NCBI RefSeq assembly: GCF_003259525.1
Contig: NZ_QLLO01000002.1
Coordinates: forward strand, 186,001 to 250,000
Origin: Olleya aquimaris
GTDB lineage: Bacteria; Bacteroidota; Bacteroidia; Flavobacteriales; Flavobacteriaceae
Length of the DNA stretch: 64,000 bases
Reading direction: 5' to 3'
Shown: one piece after another, positions 18,177 to 26,889 of the stretch
Position numbering within the stretch: the first letter of the stretch is position 1
How the letters are laid out: every line of letters starts with the position of its first letter
Notes under the pieces: model-generated
What the model saw: the letters and a program-made list of their open reading frames with translations, nothing else
What the model was told of the DNA's origin: nothing
Databases searched by the model: none
Position numbers and translations under genes: made by a program

Positions 18177-18785
18177 TTAGCAGTTTTTATACTTATCGTG
18201 TAACCCTTTGGATTCTATAATCATAGGTTTTATTTTTTCAAGTCTAGACAATTTTGTAGCTTCTCTTTTTGCTTCAGCAATGTAATTACAATACTCTCTT
18301 TGATGAGAAGGTGACAATACCTTAAACGCAGTATGTAATTCAGTATTATTTTTTAATTCACTTTTTAACTCTGCAGGAATCACAACATCTTTTTTTGTGG
18401 CTCTTATAGGTTTGAGTTCTTTTCCTAATTTTTGATTGTCTATAGCTTCATTTATATACGCTAAAACCACAGGTTTGTTAATGTCGTCAAGGGTTTTAAA
18501 GCGTAATTGACGCAAAGCTTTAGTTTTACCTTCTTGAGCATTATATAATAAGTTATGCTCATCTTTTAAAAACACACCATTAAAAAACCACAAACAAAAA
18601 TGGTTTTTAAAAGCGCCTAAACCAACCACATTTTTACCTTGATAACTATAGACTGGTGCGCTCCATTTTATGGATTCTTCTAAATTAGTAGATAGTAGTA
18701 ACTCACGAAGCGTTACTAAAGCGTCTTTGAAATGTGCGTTAACTTCTATGTATTCTTCAACCGAATAAACTTTTTTCATTGCCAT
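18177..18785 (-). CDS. YdeI/OmpD-associated family protein with DUF1801 domain
   Basis: This 202-aa cytoplasmic protein has an N-terminal DUF1801-type fold (about 10-115; ESIKWSAPVYSYQGKNV, FKNHFCLWFFNG), followed by a C-terminal YdeI helical region containing FKVLSPSHQREYCNYIAEAK and the typical EAKREATKLSRLEKI. These proteins are common in Bacteroidota and often called bacteriocin-protection or OmpD-associated, but their biochemical role is unproven. It starts 6 nt after the upstream membrane-protein gene, so the pair is likely co-transcribed. Confidence 0.82.
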   Translation of the reverse strand: MAMKKVYSVEEYIEVNAHFKDALVTLRELLLSTNLEESIKWSAPVYSYQGKNVVGLGAFKNHFCLWFFNGVFLKDEHNLLYNAQEGKTKALRQLRFKTLDDINKPVVLAYINEAIDNQKLGKELKPIRATKKDVVIPAELKSELKNNTELHTAFKVLSPSHQREYCNYIAEAKREATKLSRLEKIKPMIIESKGLHDKYKNC

Positions 18786-18791
18786 TACATT

Positions 18792-19208
18792 TTAAATTAA
18801 CTTCCCGTAAACATATCTGTTAGCAAACGATTTTCCGAAGAAAAAAGCAGCAATTGCAAGCAAGCCATCAGCTAAACTAAACCATAGTTCTTTTGGTAAC
18901 ATAATAATATTAAAGGCTGTAGCTGCAAGCATAAATCCTCCTACGATGTAGGCTGGAATCAAACTGGTTTTAGAAATCATTCCTGCTATCCACATTCCGC
19001 ATACAATTCCTGCAAAATGACCAATAACTACAAATACTTTAGCACCTACTGGAATTAAGTGCATATTTGCTTTTAGGGATTCCATATTCTTTGGGTCTAT
19101 ACCTTCTGGTAAAGGGAAAACGCTATGTCCTATTAAAGATTCAAACAGAAAGACTACTCCAGAAGCTATCACTAAACCTACTATGGTTGCTATTACATTT
19201 TTAAGCAT
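18792..19208 (-). CDS. Small four-helix membrane protein, function unknown
   Basis: This 138-aa protein has four hydrophobic helices (about 4-25, 54-78, 85-106 and 110-130) with small-residue motifs. The first begins ATIVGLVIASGVVFLFE; the second contains VIGHFAGIVCGMWIAG. No signature domain is recognised. It is common as a hypothetical protein in Flavobacteria. It is the first gene of a probable two-gene unit with the YdeI-like protein. Confidence 0.75.
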   Translation of the reverse strand: MLKNVIATIVGLVIASGVVFLFESLIGHSVFPLPEGIDPKNMESLKANMHLIPVGAKVFVVIGHFAGIVCGMWIAGMISKTSLIPAYIVGGFMLAATAFNIIMLPKELWFSLADGLLAIAAFFFGKSFANRYVYGKLI

Positions 19209-19256
19209 GATATAAATTGTTTATACTCAAAATTGAGTGAGTTAGTATTTCAATTT

Positions 19257-19291
19257 ACAAAAAAATCCTAAAGCTTTACACTTTAGGATTT
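19257..19291 (-). terminator. Rho-independent terminator of secA
   Basis: A perfect 11-bp stem AAATCCTAAAG/CTTTAGGATTT (19263-19273 with 19281-19291) lies 24 nt beyond the secA stop. Read leftward it ends in a run of seven T. Confidence 0.85.
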
Positions 19292-19314
19292 ATATTATTT
19301 GGTGTTTAAGTAAG

Positions 19315-22300
19315 TTAATCGTTAACCAAAACCCATTCGCCTTTTGCAATTAAAGGCTCTGCTTGTTTGTATTTTAAGGTTTTGTTTTCACCACTCATAA
19401 CATGCTTAATGGTCACCTTATCATTACGTCCAATTTTAGGTTGGTCTCTAACAATAGTTTCAACCACTTGTTGTTGACGTTGCGTGTTTCCAGCAGCTCT
19501 GCTTTGTGCTGCACGTTCATCCATATTAGGGATTTCGTCTTTTTGAGTTTGTAAATTTTCTTTTTTACGAACCTCTCTAGCTTCACTAATTGCATTTGTT
19601 GTTTCAGTAGGTAATTCACCTTTAAATAAAAATGAAATTACATCTTTATTCACTTGATCAATCATGCTTTTAAACAATTCAAAAGCTTCAAACTTATATA
19701 TTAATAAAGGATCTTTTTGCTCATGGACTGCTAATTGTACAGATTGCTTTAACTCGTCCATTTTACGTAAATGCGTTTTCCAAGCATCATCAATAATGGC
19801 TAATGATATGTTTTTCTCAAAGTCAGTAACTAATTGTTTTCCTTTAGTTTCATATGCTTTTTCAAGGTCAGTTACAACTTGTAAAGTTTTAGTACCATCT
19901 GTAAACGGTACAACTATACGTTTGTATTTATCACGTTGGTTAAGATATACATTTTCAATAACAGGAAATGCGATTTCTGCATTGCGCTCCATTTTTTGTT
20001 TGTAGTGCTCAAATGCTGCTTTGTAAATGGTTTGTGCAACCTCTAGTGCAGATAATTTATTAAATTCTGCTTCTGAAATTGGAGAAGACATTGAAAAATA
20101 TCTAATCAACTCAAATTCAAAATTCTTAAAGTCGTTAGCTTCTTTGTTAGTTTCTGCAATACCTTCTGATGTGTCATAGATCATATTGGCTAAATCCACG
20201 CGAAGACGCTCTCCAAATAAGGCATGGTAACGACGTTTGTATACCACTTCACGTTGCGAGTTCATCACATCATCATATTCTAGTAGACGCTTACGCACAC
20301 CAAATTGGTTTTCTTCTACTTTTTTCTGTGCACGCTCAATAGATTTAGAGATCATAGAATGCTGAATCACTTCACCTTCTTTTAATCCCATTCTATCCAT
20401 CATCTTAGCAATACGATCTGAACCAAACAAACGCATTAAATTATCTTCTAGCGATACATAAAATTGCGAGCTTCCTGGATCTCCTTGACGACCAGCACGA
20501 CCACGTAACTGTCGGTCTACACGACGCGAGTCATGACGTTCTGTACCAATAATTGCCAATCCACCAGCAGCTTTAACCTCGTCTGACAATTTAATATCTG
20601 TACCACGACCTGCCATGTTGGTTGCTATGGTTACCTGTCCAGCTTTACCTGCTTGGTCTACTATTTCTGCCTCTTTTTTGTGCTGCTTTGCGTTTAAGAC
20701 ATTGTGTGGCACTTTTCTAATAGATAGCATTTTACCTAACAACTCAGAAATCTCTACACTAGTTGTACCAATTAACACAGGACGACCTTGTTGAGATAGT
20801 TTTGTAACCTCGTCTATAACAGCATTGTATTTCTCACGCTTGGTTTTGTAAACTAAATCTTGTCTGTCATCTCTTGCAATTGGTCTGTTAGTTGGAATCT
20901 CTACAACATCTAATTTGTAGATTTCCCAAAACTCTCCAGCTTCTGTTACTGCAGTACCTGTCATACCAGACAGTTTTTTGTACATTCTAAAGTAGTTTTG
21001 AAGCGTTACCGTTGCAAAAGTTTGCGTTGCATCTTCAATTTTTACATTTTCTTTAGCTTCAATTGCTTGGTGTAATCCATCGCTATAACGACGACCATCC
21101 ATAATACGACCTGTTTGCTCGTCTACAATCATTACTTTATTATCCATGACCACGTATTGTGTGTCTTTTTCAAATAAAGCATAGGCTTTTAGTAATTGGT
21201 TTAGGGTATGAATACGTTCAGATTTTACACCAAAGTCTCTAAATAAATCTTCTTTGGCTTCTGCTTCTTCTTCTTTAGATAAGCCTTTAGCTTCAATTTT
21301 TGCAATTTCAACACCAATTTCTGGCATCACAAAAAAGTCAGGATTGTCTTTTCCAGAAAGGAATTCAACCCCTTTATCTGTTAACTCAATTTGATTTGTT
21401 TTTTCTTCAATAACATAGTACAACTCCGCATCTACCTTAGGCATCTCACGATTGTTGTCTTGCATGTAAAAGTTTTCTGTTTTTTGAAGAATTTGTTTAA
21501 CACCTTCTTCACTTAAAAACTTAATTAAAGCTTTGTTTTTAGGAATACCTCTGTACACTCGCAATAGTTGAAAACCACCTTCTTTAGTATCGCCTTCAGC
21601 TATTAATTTTTTTGCTTGTACAAGTACTTGAGTTAAATATTTGCGTTGTACAGCAACTATGTTTTCTACTTTTGGCTTTAATTCTGTAAACTCGTGTTCA
21701 TCCCCTTTTGGGATAGGGCCAGAAATAATTAAAGGTGTACGTGCATCATCAATTAATACCGAATCGACCTCATCGACAATCGCGTAGTGGTGTGGACGTT
21801 GTACCAAATCTCCTGGTGCATGTGCCATGTTATCACGTAAGTAGTCAAAACCAAACTCGTTGTTAGTACCATAGGTGATATCTGCATTATAAGCTTTACG
21901 ACGTGCATCACTATTTGGTTGATGGTAGTCTATACAATCTATACTTAATCCATGAAAGTTAAAGATTGGAGCCATCCAAGCACTATCACGTTTTGCTAGA
22001 TAGTCGTTTACAGTTACTAAATGCACACCATTTCCAGCTAAAGCATTTAAATAAACAGGTAGTGTTGCCACTAAGGTTTTACCTTCACCTGTTTGCATCT
22101 CTGCAATTTTACCTTGGTGCATCGCAACACCACCAATTAGTTGGACATCATAATGTACCATGTCCCAAGTAATGGCTTTACCTGCAGCATCCCAAGAATT
22201 TGACCACACTGCTTGGTCACCATCTAAGGTTATAAAATCTTTTTCGCCAGATAAGCTTCTGTCAAACTCGTTAGCTGTAACTGTAATTGTAGTATTGTCT

Positions 22301-22671
22301 TTAAAACGTTTAGCAGTTTCTTTAACAACAGCAAAAGCTTCTGGAAGGATTTGGTTTAATACATCTTCTGTGACTTTGTAAGCGTCTTCTTTAATTTTAT
22401 CGATTTCTTGATAGATATCCTCACGTTGGTCAATATCTTCAGTTGCTTCTGCTTCTGTTTTAAGCGCTTCTATTTTGGTGTAGTAAGGCTCACGTGCTTC
22501 TGCTATAATAGCCTTAAACTCGGCAGTTTTAGCGCGTAATTGGTCATGTGATAAAGCTTCTAGTGCTTTTTCAAAGGTTTTAATTTTATCTACTATAGGT
22601 GTGATGGATTTGACGTCTTGTTTAGACTTGTCACCAACAAACACTTTTAGTACGGAATTTAAAAAACTCAT
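19315..22671 (-). CDS. secA: Preprotein translocase subunit SecA
   Basis: This 1118-aa ATPase motor of the Sec translocon has Walker A QTGEGKT (193-199), DEVD box (299-302) with VLIDDARTPLIISG, motor domain 2 with ATNMAGRGTDI and QLRGRAGRQGDPG, and helical scaffold and wing domains. Two insertions make it longer than E. coli SecA (901 aa): a charged segment at about 58-100 and about 100 residues after 325 in the preprotein cross-linking domain. Both are usual for Bacteroidota. The C-terminal Cys/His zinc motif that binds SecB is absent. It has its own terminator. Confidence 0.97.
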   Translation of the reverse strand: MSFLNSVLKVFVGDKSKQDVKSITPIVDKIKTFEKALEALSHDQLRAKTAEFKAIIAEAREPYYTKIEALKTEAEATEDIDQREDIYQEIDKIKEDAYKVTEDVLNQILPEAFAVVKETAKRFKDNTTITVTANEFDRSLSGEKDFITLDGDQAVWSNSWDAAGKAITWDMVHYDVQLIGGVAMHQGKIAEMQTGEGKTLVATLPVYLNALAGNGVHLVTVNDYLAKRDSAWMAPIFNFHGLSIDCIDYHQPNSDARRKAYNADITYGTNNEFGFDYLRDNMAHAPGDLVQRPHHYAIVDEVDSVLIDDARTPLIISGPIPKGDEHEFTELKPKVENIVAVQRKYLTQVLVQAKKLIAEGDTKEGGFQLLRVYRGIPKNKALIKFLSEEGVKQILQKTENFYMQDNNREMPKVDAELYYVIEEKTNQIELTDKGVEFLSGKDNPDFFVMPEIGVEIAKIEAKGLSKEEEAEAKEDLFRDFGVKSERIHTLNQLLKAYALFEKDTQYVVMDNKVMIVDEQTGRIMDGRRYSDGLHQAIEAKENVKIEDATQTFATVTLQNYFRMYKKLSGMTGTAVTEAGEFWEIYKLDVVEIPTNRPIARDDRQDLVYKTKREKYNAVIDEVTKLSQQGRPVLIGTTSVEISELLGKMLSIRKVPHNVLNAKQHKKEAEIVDQAGKAGQVTIATNMAGRGTDIKLSDEVKAAGGLAIIGTERHDSRRVDRQLRGRAGRQGDPGSSQFYVSLEDNLMRLFGSDRIAKMMDRMGLKEGEVIQHSMISKSIERAQKKVEENQFGVRKRLLEYDDVMNSQREVVYKRRYHALFGERLRVDLANMIYDTSEGIAETNKEANDFKNFEFELIRYFSMSSPISEAEFNKLSALEVAQTIYKAAFEHYKQKMERNAEIAFPVIENVYLNQRDKYKRIVVPFTDGTKTLQVVTDLEKAYETKGKQLVTDFEKNISLAIIDDAWKTHLRKMDELKQSVQLAVHEQKDPLLIYKFEAFELFKSMIDQVNKDVISFLFKGELPTETTNAISEAREVRKKENLQTQKDEIPNMDERAAQSRAAGNTQRQQQVVETIVRDQPKIGRNDKVTIKHVMSGENKTLKYKQAEPLIAKGEWVLVND

Positions 22672-22697
22672 AGTTTTTGTGTTTTATTTAAGATGAA

Positions 22698-22780
22698 ATG
22701 CTTCGACTATGCTTAGCATGACATGATTTTATGTTTTAATTTTTTTTGCGACTTTCCCACTGAGCGCAGTCGAAGTGCTT
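22698..22780. repeat. Imperfect inverted pair of an intergenic repeat (TTCGACT...GCTCAGT type)
   Basis: GCTTCGACTATGCTTAGCAT at 22700-22719 and, in the opposite orientation, ACTGAGCGCAGTCGAAGTGC at 22759-22778 share the core (A)CTTCGACTnnGCTnAG. This looks like the small dispersed repeats common in Bacteroidota intergenic DNA. It lies in the secA upstream gap (22672-22905), which holds no gene. Confidence 0.5.
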
Positions 22781-22857
22781 TTTTAAGAAAAATAAGTCTC
22801 TTTTAAAAAGGGTCTAAATATACGTTTTTAGCTGCGTTTGGCTAAATTTTAAAGCAC

Positions 22858-22887
22858 AAAAAAAGCCTCTAATTGAGACTTTTTTTT
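22858..22887 (-). terminator. Terminator after the DUF2795 gene
   Basis: A hairpin AAAAGCCTC/GAGACTTTT with one internal mismatch and a 5-nt loop. Read leftward it ends in about seven T and lies 19 nt past the stop codon. Confidence 0.65.
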
Positions 22888-22905
22888 GATACTATTTATA
22901 AGTTA

Positions 22906-23127
22906 TTAATATTCATCCTCATTCCAGAGGTAATCTTCGTCAGTTGGATAATCTGGCCAAATTTCTTCTATGGAGTCGTACGAATCACCTTCGTCTTCAA
23001 TAGACTGTAAGTTTTCTACAACTTCTAAAGGTGCGCCTGTTCTAATAGCGTAATCAATAAGCTCATCTTTAGTTGCTGGCCAAGGCGCATCACTTAAATA
23101 AGATGCTAATTCTAATGTCCAATACAT
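22906..23127 (-). CDS. DUF2795 domain protein
   Basis: This 73-aa acidic protein begins MYWTLELASYLSDAPWPATK and continues DELIDYAIRTGAPLEVVENL, the DUF2795 helical core found in many Bacteroidota and Proteobacteria. The C-terminal 25 residues are rich in Asp, Glu, Tyr and Trp (EEIWPDYPTDEDY). Function is unknown. It has its own consensus promoter and terminator, so it is a real monocistronic gene despite its size. Confidence 0.85.
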   Translation of the reverse strand: MYWTLELASYLSDAPWPATKDELIDYAIRTGAPLEVVENLQSIEDEGDSYDSIEEIWPDYPTDEDYLWNEDEY

Positions 23128-23150
23128 TTGTTATGCGGTTTTAATTTTTG

Positions 23151-23180
23151 CAAAAATAAATTTTTAGTTTAAATAGTCAA
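23151..23180 (-). promoter_or_regulatory. Bacteroidota-type promoter for the DUF2795 gene
   Basis: On the minus strand, TTG (23180-23178), 19 nt, TATTTTTG (23158-23151) are a full consensus match. The start codon is 24 nt downstream of the -7 element. Confidence 0.65.
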
Positions 23181-23290
23181 GTAAAAAGTGAATTATTTTT
23201 TCATTAAAAAAAAGAACGTCTTCTAAACTGAAACTACTTGATACTAAAGTGTTTTGCAGTGTTACTAATCACAGCGCTTTGTAAAGTAGT

Positions 23291-23863
23291 TTACTTTTTT
23301 TCTGGTATCCACTTAACTTCGTCTGCTTGTAAGTCATGAGACAATTTTCGTGCCAACACAAAAAGGTAGTCAGAAAGACGGTTTAAATAGGTTAAGGTAT
23401 TCGCTTCAAAAGGTTCTAAATCGTTAAGTGCTGATGCTAAGCGTTCTGCACGTCTGCATACGGTACGTGCGATGTGACAGAATGACACGGTTTGATGACC
23501 ACCAGGTAGTACAAAGTGTGTCATAGGTGGTAAAGCTTCATTCATGGTGTCCATTTCAGATTCTAGCAATTCTATATCTTTAGAAGTGATTTTTTCTATG
23601 TTTAGTCGCTCTTTTCCGTTTTTTAAAATGGCTTTTTCAGGATCTGTTGCTAAGACAGCACCTACTGTAAATAGTTTGTCCTGTATGTTTATAAGGATGT
23701 CTTTATAATGTTGGTTAATGTGTTGGTCTCTAACCAGTCCTATATGCGAGTTTAGCTCGTCTACTGTTCCGTAACTTTCTATGCGTATATGGTGTTTTGG
23801 AACACGTGTACCACCAAATAATGCGGTAGTGCCTTTATCTCCTGTTTTTGTGTAAATTTTCAT
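23291..23863 (-). CDS. Cob(I)yrinic acid a,c-diamide adenosyltransferase (PduO type)
   Basis: This 190-aa enzyme transfers the adenosyl group of ATP to cob(I)alamin. The N-terminal ATP-binding motif TKTGDKGTTALFGG (4-17) and the VDELNSHIG helix (about 34-42) are diagnostic, as are the central CHIARTVCRRAERL and C-terminal YLNRLSDYLFVLAR. Length is typical. No other cobalamin gene is near, so it probably serves salvage for a B12-dependent mutase elsewhere. Confidence 0.9.
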   Translation of the reverse strand: MKIYTKTGDKGTTALFGGTRVPKHHIRIESYGTVDELNSHIGLVRDQHINQHYKDILINIQDKLFTVGAVLATDPEKAILKNGKERLNIEKITSKDIELLESEMDTMNEALPPMTHFVLPGGHQTVSFCHIARTVCRRAERLASALNDLEPFEANTLTYLNRLSDYLFVLARKLSHDLQADEVKWIPEKK

Positions 23864-23952
23864 GATTGTAAAGTTAAGTGGAAATAGTTAAAAAGTAAAA
23901 ACGATTTACTTGAATTTTATGTATTGATTTATTGAAATCAGAATTAAAATGA

Positions 23953-23987
23953 GAAAGATTGCTTCGTCATGCTTCCTAGCAATGACA
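23953..23987. repeat. Intergenic repeat-like element at the 3' end of the methyltransferase gene
   Basis: The stretch contains GATTGCTTCGTCATGCTTCC followed by TAGCAATGACA. It resembles a widespread small dispersed element (GATTGCTTCGTC...CGCAATGAC) with short inverted ends ATTGCT/AGCAAT. It abuts the stop codon of the 23988-24767 gene. Confidence 0.4.
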
Positions 23988-24767
23988 TTATACTCTAATG
24001 GTAAAATGCTCTTTAGCTTGTTCTTTTCTGAAAAATACCAGTCCAAAATGATAGGTATCAATAGTTACTGTGACTTTAGGGTGGTTTTTTATACTTACCC
24101 AAGCGTCTGTCATGTCTTTGGACCAATAGATGTCATCAAAAATAAACACAGAATTATTATGACTAGTGGGTAGTAACGTTTCAAAATAGTGTAAAGTAGC
24201 TTCTTTTTGATGATTTCCATCAAAGTAAATGAGGTCGTAAGTGTTATTTTTTAGATTAGGTAAATTAGAGTTGAAGTGACCTGTCATGACTTCAATATTT
24301 TTTAAGTTGAAATTATTAAACGTGTGTTTAGTAAATTCTGAAATATTTGGACAACCCTCAATGGTAGTAATAGTCGCTTTAGGACTCCCTAAATGCATCG
24401 CATGTGTTGCTATACCTAGCGACGTGCCTAGTTCTAAAATAGAATTAAATTGAAAATAATTAGACAGTCTATATAATAATTTTGCTTCTTTAAAGCTGGA
24501 GCCAGCAACCTTTGCCATTTTTGAAACTAAACGGGAATTAGTCTTAAACACCTGACTTCCTGAACCTAAATCTTTAACATCTATGGTTTGGTTACTTTTT
24601 AATAACTGATTGATGTAGTCTTTGATTGTTTTGTAAGCAACGTGATTTGATTTATCATAAAAACATTTAGTCACTAAGTCAAATACAAAAGGGGAGTGGA
24701 CACCATGTTGATTGGTGGACCTTATTAAGAATTTTAAATAGGATTGTATTTGATAAACTTTACTCAT
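23988..24767 (-). CDS. Class I SAM-dependent O-methyltransferase-like protein
   Basis: This 259-aa protein has a Rossmann methyltransferase core: motif I ILELGTSLGIATHAM (about 115), an acidic strand end TTIEGCPNISEF, and the LIYFDGNHQKEATLHYFE segment with FIFDDIYWSKDM. The last two recall class I O-methyltransferases of the TylF/CmcI or caffeoyl-CoA type. The first 80 residues include HGVHSPFVFDLVTKC, conserved in Bacteroidota homologues. The substrate is unknown. It lies 29 nt downstream of the ABC-F gene, probably co-transcribed. Confidence 0.8.
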   Translation of the reverse strand: MSKVYQIQSYLKFLIRSTNQHGVHSPFVFDLVTKCFYDKSNHVAYKTIKDYINQLLKSNQTIDVKDLGSGSQVFKTNSRLVSKMAKVAGSSFKEAKLLYRLSNYFQFNSILELGTSLGIATHAMHLGSPKATITTIEGCPNISEFTKHTFNNFNLKNIEVMTGHFNSNLPNLKNNTYDLIYFDGNHQKEATLHYFETLLPTSHNNSVFIFDDIYWSKDMTDAWVSIKNHPKVTVTIDTYHFGLVFFRKEQAKEHFTIRV

Positions 24768-24796
24768 TTTACTAACTACTAACTACTATCTACTTA

Positions 24797-26668
24797 TTAA
24801 GACTGACCTTCCATCTTCTCTGCTAACTCCAACCAGCGTAACTCTTTTTCTTCAATACTATCTATAATAGTTTGGATTTTGTTAGACAGTTCTGTGATTT
24901 GATCTTGTGTTAAATCTGGGTTTAAAAACTGTTGTTCTATTTCTTTTTTATCAAATTCTAATGCTTTGATTTTACTTTCTAAATTTTTATACTCTTTCTG
25001 CTCGTTATACGATAACGCTATATTGCTGTCTTTTTTCCAGTTTTTCTTTTCTTTTTTATCTTCTGTATTATCGGTGTTTTCAGGAGCTTTACTGTCTTCG
25101 TAAGCTCTATAATCTGAATAATTTCCTGGAAAATTCTCAACCTCACCTTCTCCTTTAAAAACCAAAAGATGATCTACGATTTTGTCCATAAAATAACGGT
25201 CGTGAGACACAACAATGAGGCAACCCGGAAAATCTAATAAGAAATCTTCAAGCACATTTAGGGTTACAATATCTAAATCGTTTGTAGGTTCATCCAGAAT
25301 TAAAAAGTTTGGATTTTGGATTAACACTGTACATAAATATAGGCGTTTACGCTCGCCACCACTAAGTTTTTCAACAAAGTCATATTGCTTTTTGCGGTCA
25401 AATAAAAAGCGTTCTAATAATTGTTGTGCACTAATTTGACGTCCTTTTTTTAACGGAATATAATCGCCAAAATCTCTAACCACATCAATCACTTTTTGAT
25501 CTGGCTTTGGAGTAATTCCAGCTTGGGTATAGTATCCAAACTTAACGGTTTCGCCAATAATAATTTTACCACTATCAGGAGGTATGGTTTGGGTTAGCAT
25601 ATTAAGGAACGTTGATTTTCCTGTTCCGTTTTTACCAATAATACCAACACGTTCGCCACGTTGGAAGTTATAATCAAACTTATCCAGTATCATTTTGTCT
25701 TTAAACGATTTGGAGAGTTTAACTAACTCGACAATTTTACTTCCAAGACGCTCCATGTTAAGCTCTAACTCGACTACATGATCTTTTCTGCGTTGATGTG
25801 CTTTGTGCTTGATGTCAGCAAAATCGTCTATTCTAGATTTAGATTTTGTGGTACGCGCTTTGGGTTGGCGACGCATCCACGTTAATTCTTTTTTATACAG
25901 TTGTTTGGCTTTTCCAGTTTCAACTTGTTCTCTAGCGATACGTTCTTCTTTCTTTTCTAGATAATACGAATAGTTTCCTTTGTAATTATATAATTGTCCA
26001 TGGTCCAGTTCTATAATTTCGTTACACACACGCTCTAAAAAGTAACGGTCGTGGGTGACCATAAATAAGGTGATATTTTCTTTGGCAAAAAAAGCTTCTA
26101 GCCACTCAATCATTTCTAAATCAAGGTGGTTAGTTGGCTCATCCAATATTAGTAAATCAGGTTTATTAATTAAAGCGTTAGCTAAACTTAAACGCTTTTT
26201 TTGTCCACCCGATAAGCTGCTTACTTTTTGCTCTAAATTATCAAGTTTTAGCTTAAATAAAATTTGTTTGTATTGGGTTTCAAAATCCCACGCATTATGT
26301 CTGTCCATTTGCTCAAACGCGATTTGATAGACATCTTCATCTTCAGGGTTTTGTAGGGCTTTTTCGTAATTTTTTATAATATCTAAAATAGGGTTGTCTG
26401 TATTAAAAATAGTTTCTTCAACCGTTAAATTAGGCTCTAGTATTGGTTCTTGAGGTAAAAAGGCAACCTTAATATCTTTTCTGTAAATAATATTACCCGT
26501 ATCTGGTACATCAAGTCCAGCCAACATGTTTAAAATGGAGGTTTTTCCAGTACCGTTTTTGGCAACAAAAGCAATCTTTTGGTCTTTGTGAACGCTAAAG
26601 GATAGACCCTCAAATAAGGTTAACTCGCCATAGGATTTGGCTATATTTTCTACTGTTAGATAATTCAA
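24797..26668 (-). CDS. ABC-F family ATPase, Uup-like
   Basis: This 623-aa soluble protein has two ATPase domains and no membrane helices. The first has Walker A AKNGTGKT (36-43), LSGGQKKR (152-159) and LLILDEPTNHLD (172-183). The second has GKNGTGKST, LSGGERKR and FLILDEPTNDLD. They are joined by a linker rich in Arg/Lys (WMRRQPKARTTKSKSRI). The C-terminal about 75 residues form a predicted coiled coil (KALEFDKKEIEQQF), which marks the Uup subgroup. Uup-like proteins act on ribosomes or branched DNA; which applies here is not known. Confidence 0.9.
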   Translation of the reverse strand: MNYLTVENIAKSYGELTLFEGLSFSVHKDQKIAFVAKNGTGKTSILNMLAGLDVPDTGNIIYRKDIKVAFLPQEPILEPNLTVEETIFNTDNPILDIIKNYEKALQNPEDEDVYQIAFEQMDRHNAWDFETQYKQILFKLKLDNLEQKVSSLSGGQKKRLSLANALINKPDLLILDEPTNHLDLEMIEWLEAFFAKENITLFMVTHDRYFLERVCNEIIELDHGQLYNYKGNYSYYLEKKEERIAREQVETGKAKQLYKKELTWMRRQPKARTTKSKSRIDDFADIKHKAHQRRKDHVVELELNMERLGSKIVELVKLSKSFKDKMILDKFDYNFQRGERVGIIGKNGTGKSTFLNMLTQTIPPDSGKIIIGETVKFGYYTQAGITPKPDQKVIDVVRDFGDYIPLKKGRQISAQQLLERFLFDRKKQYDFVEKLSGGERKRLYLCTVLIQNPNFLILDEPTNDLDIVTLNVLEDFLLDFPGCLIVVSHDRYFMDKIVDHLLVFKGEGEVENFPGNYSDYRAYEDSKAPENTDNTEDKKEKKNWKKDSNIALSYNEQKEYKNLESKIKALEFDKKEIEQQFLNPDLTQDQITELSNKIQTIIDSIEEKELRWLELAEKMEGQS

Positions 26669-26706
26669 TTTTAGATTTTTTTACAAAGATGGGTTTAAAT
26701 AAGTAA

Positions 26707-26733
26707 AAAGTGAAAAGTTTAAAGTGAAAAGTT
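26707..26733. repeat. Short tandem direct repeat upstream of the polysaccharide locus
   Basis: The 13-mer AAAGTGAAAAGTT occurs at 26707-26719 and again at 26721-26733. It lies between the divergent ABC-F and wza-like genes. A related AAAGTGAAAA motif recurs at about 53066. Confidence 0.5.
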
Positions 26734-26859
26734 GCAAGCAGAAGACTTACCAACAAGCTATTTGTTATCTAGGACTTGATTTTAAAACTTGAGATTTTAT
26801 GTTTTATCTTTAAAATACCAAAAAATCCGACAAAAGTTTTATTATTCACGATGAAAGGT

Positions 26860-26867
26860 TATATTTG
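26860..26867 (+). promoter_or_regulatory. Possible -7 element at the head of the polysaccharide locus
   Basis: TATATTTG is a perfect TAnnTTTG; the -33 position reads TTT rather than TTG. It would put transcription start near 26874, just before the ATG at 26890, and is one reason for preferring that start over in-frame ATGs at 26776 and 26851. Confidence 0.35.
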
Positions 26868-26889
26868 TCAATTAACAAACGCCTCAACA

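Noticed and set aside
19664-20005. Plus-strand frame of 113 codons inside secA
   Set aside because: It is antisense to a highly conserved coding region, with no domain and no promoter.
23949-24173. Plus-strand frame of 74 codons overlapping the methyltransferase 3' end
   Set aside because: Its start lies in the small repeat element and the rest is antisense to a convincing gene.
26776-26889. Upstream extension of the wza-like frame to an ATG at 26776
   Set aside because: The extra 38 residues are not signal-like, a -7 promoter motif lies inside them at 26860, and the lipoprotein signal peptide starts at 26890.
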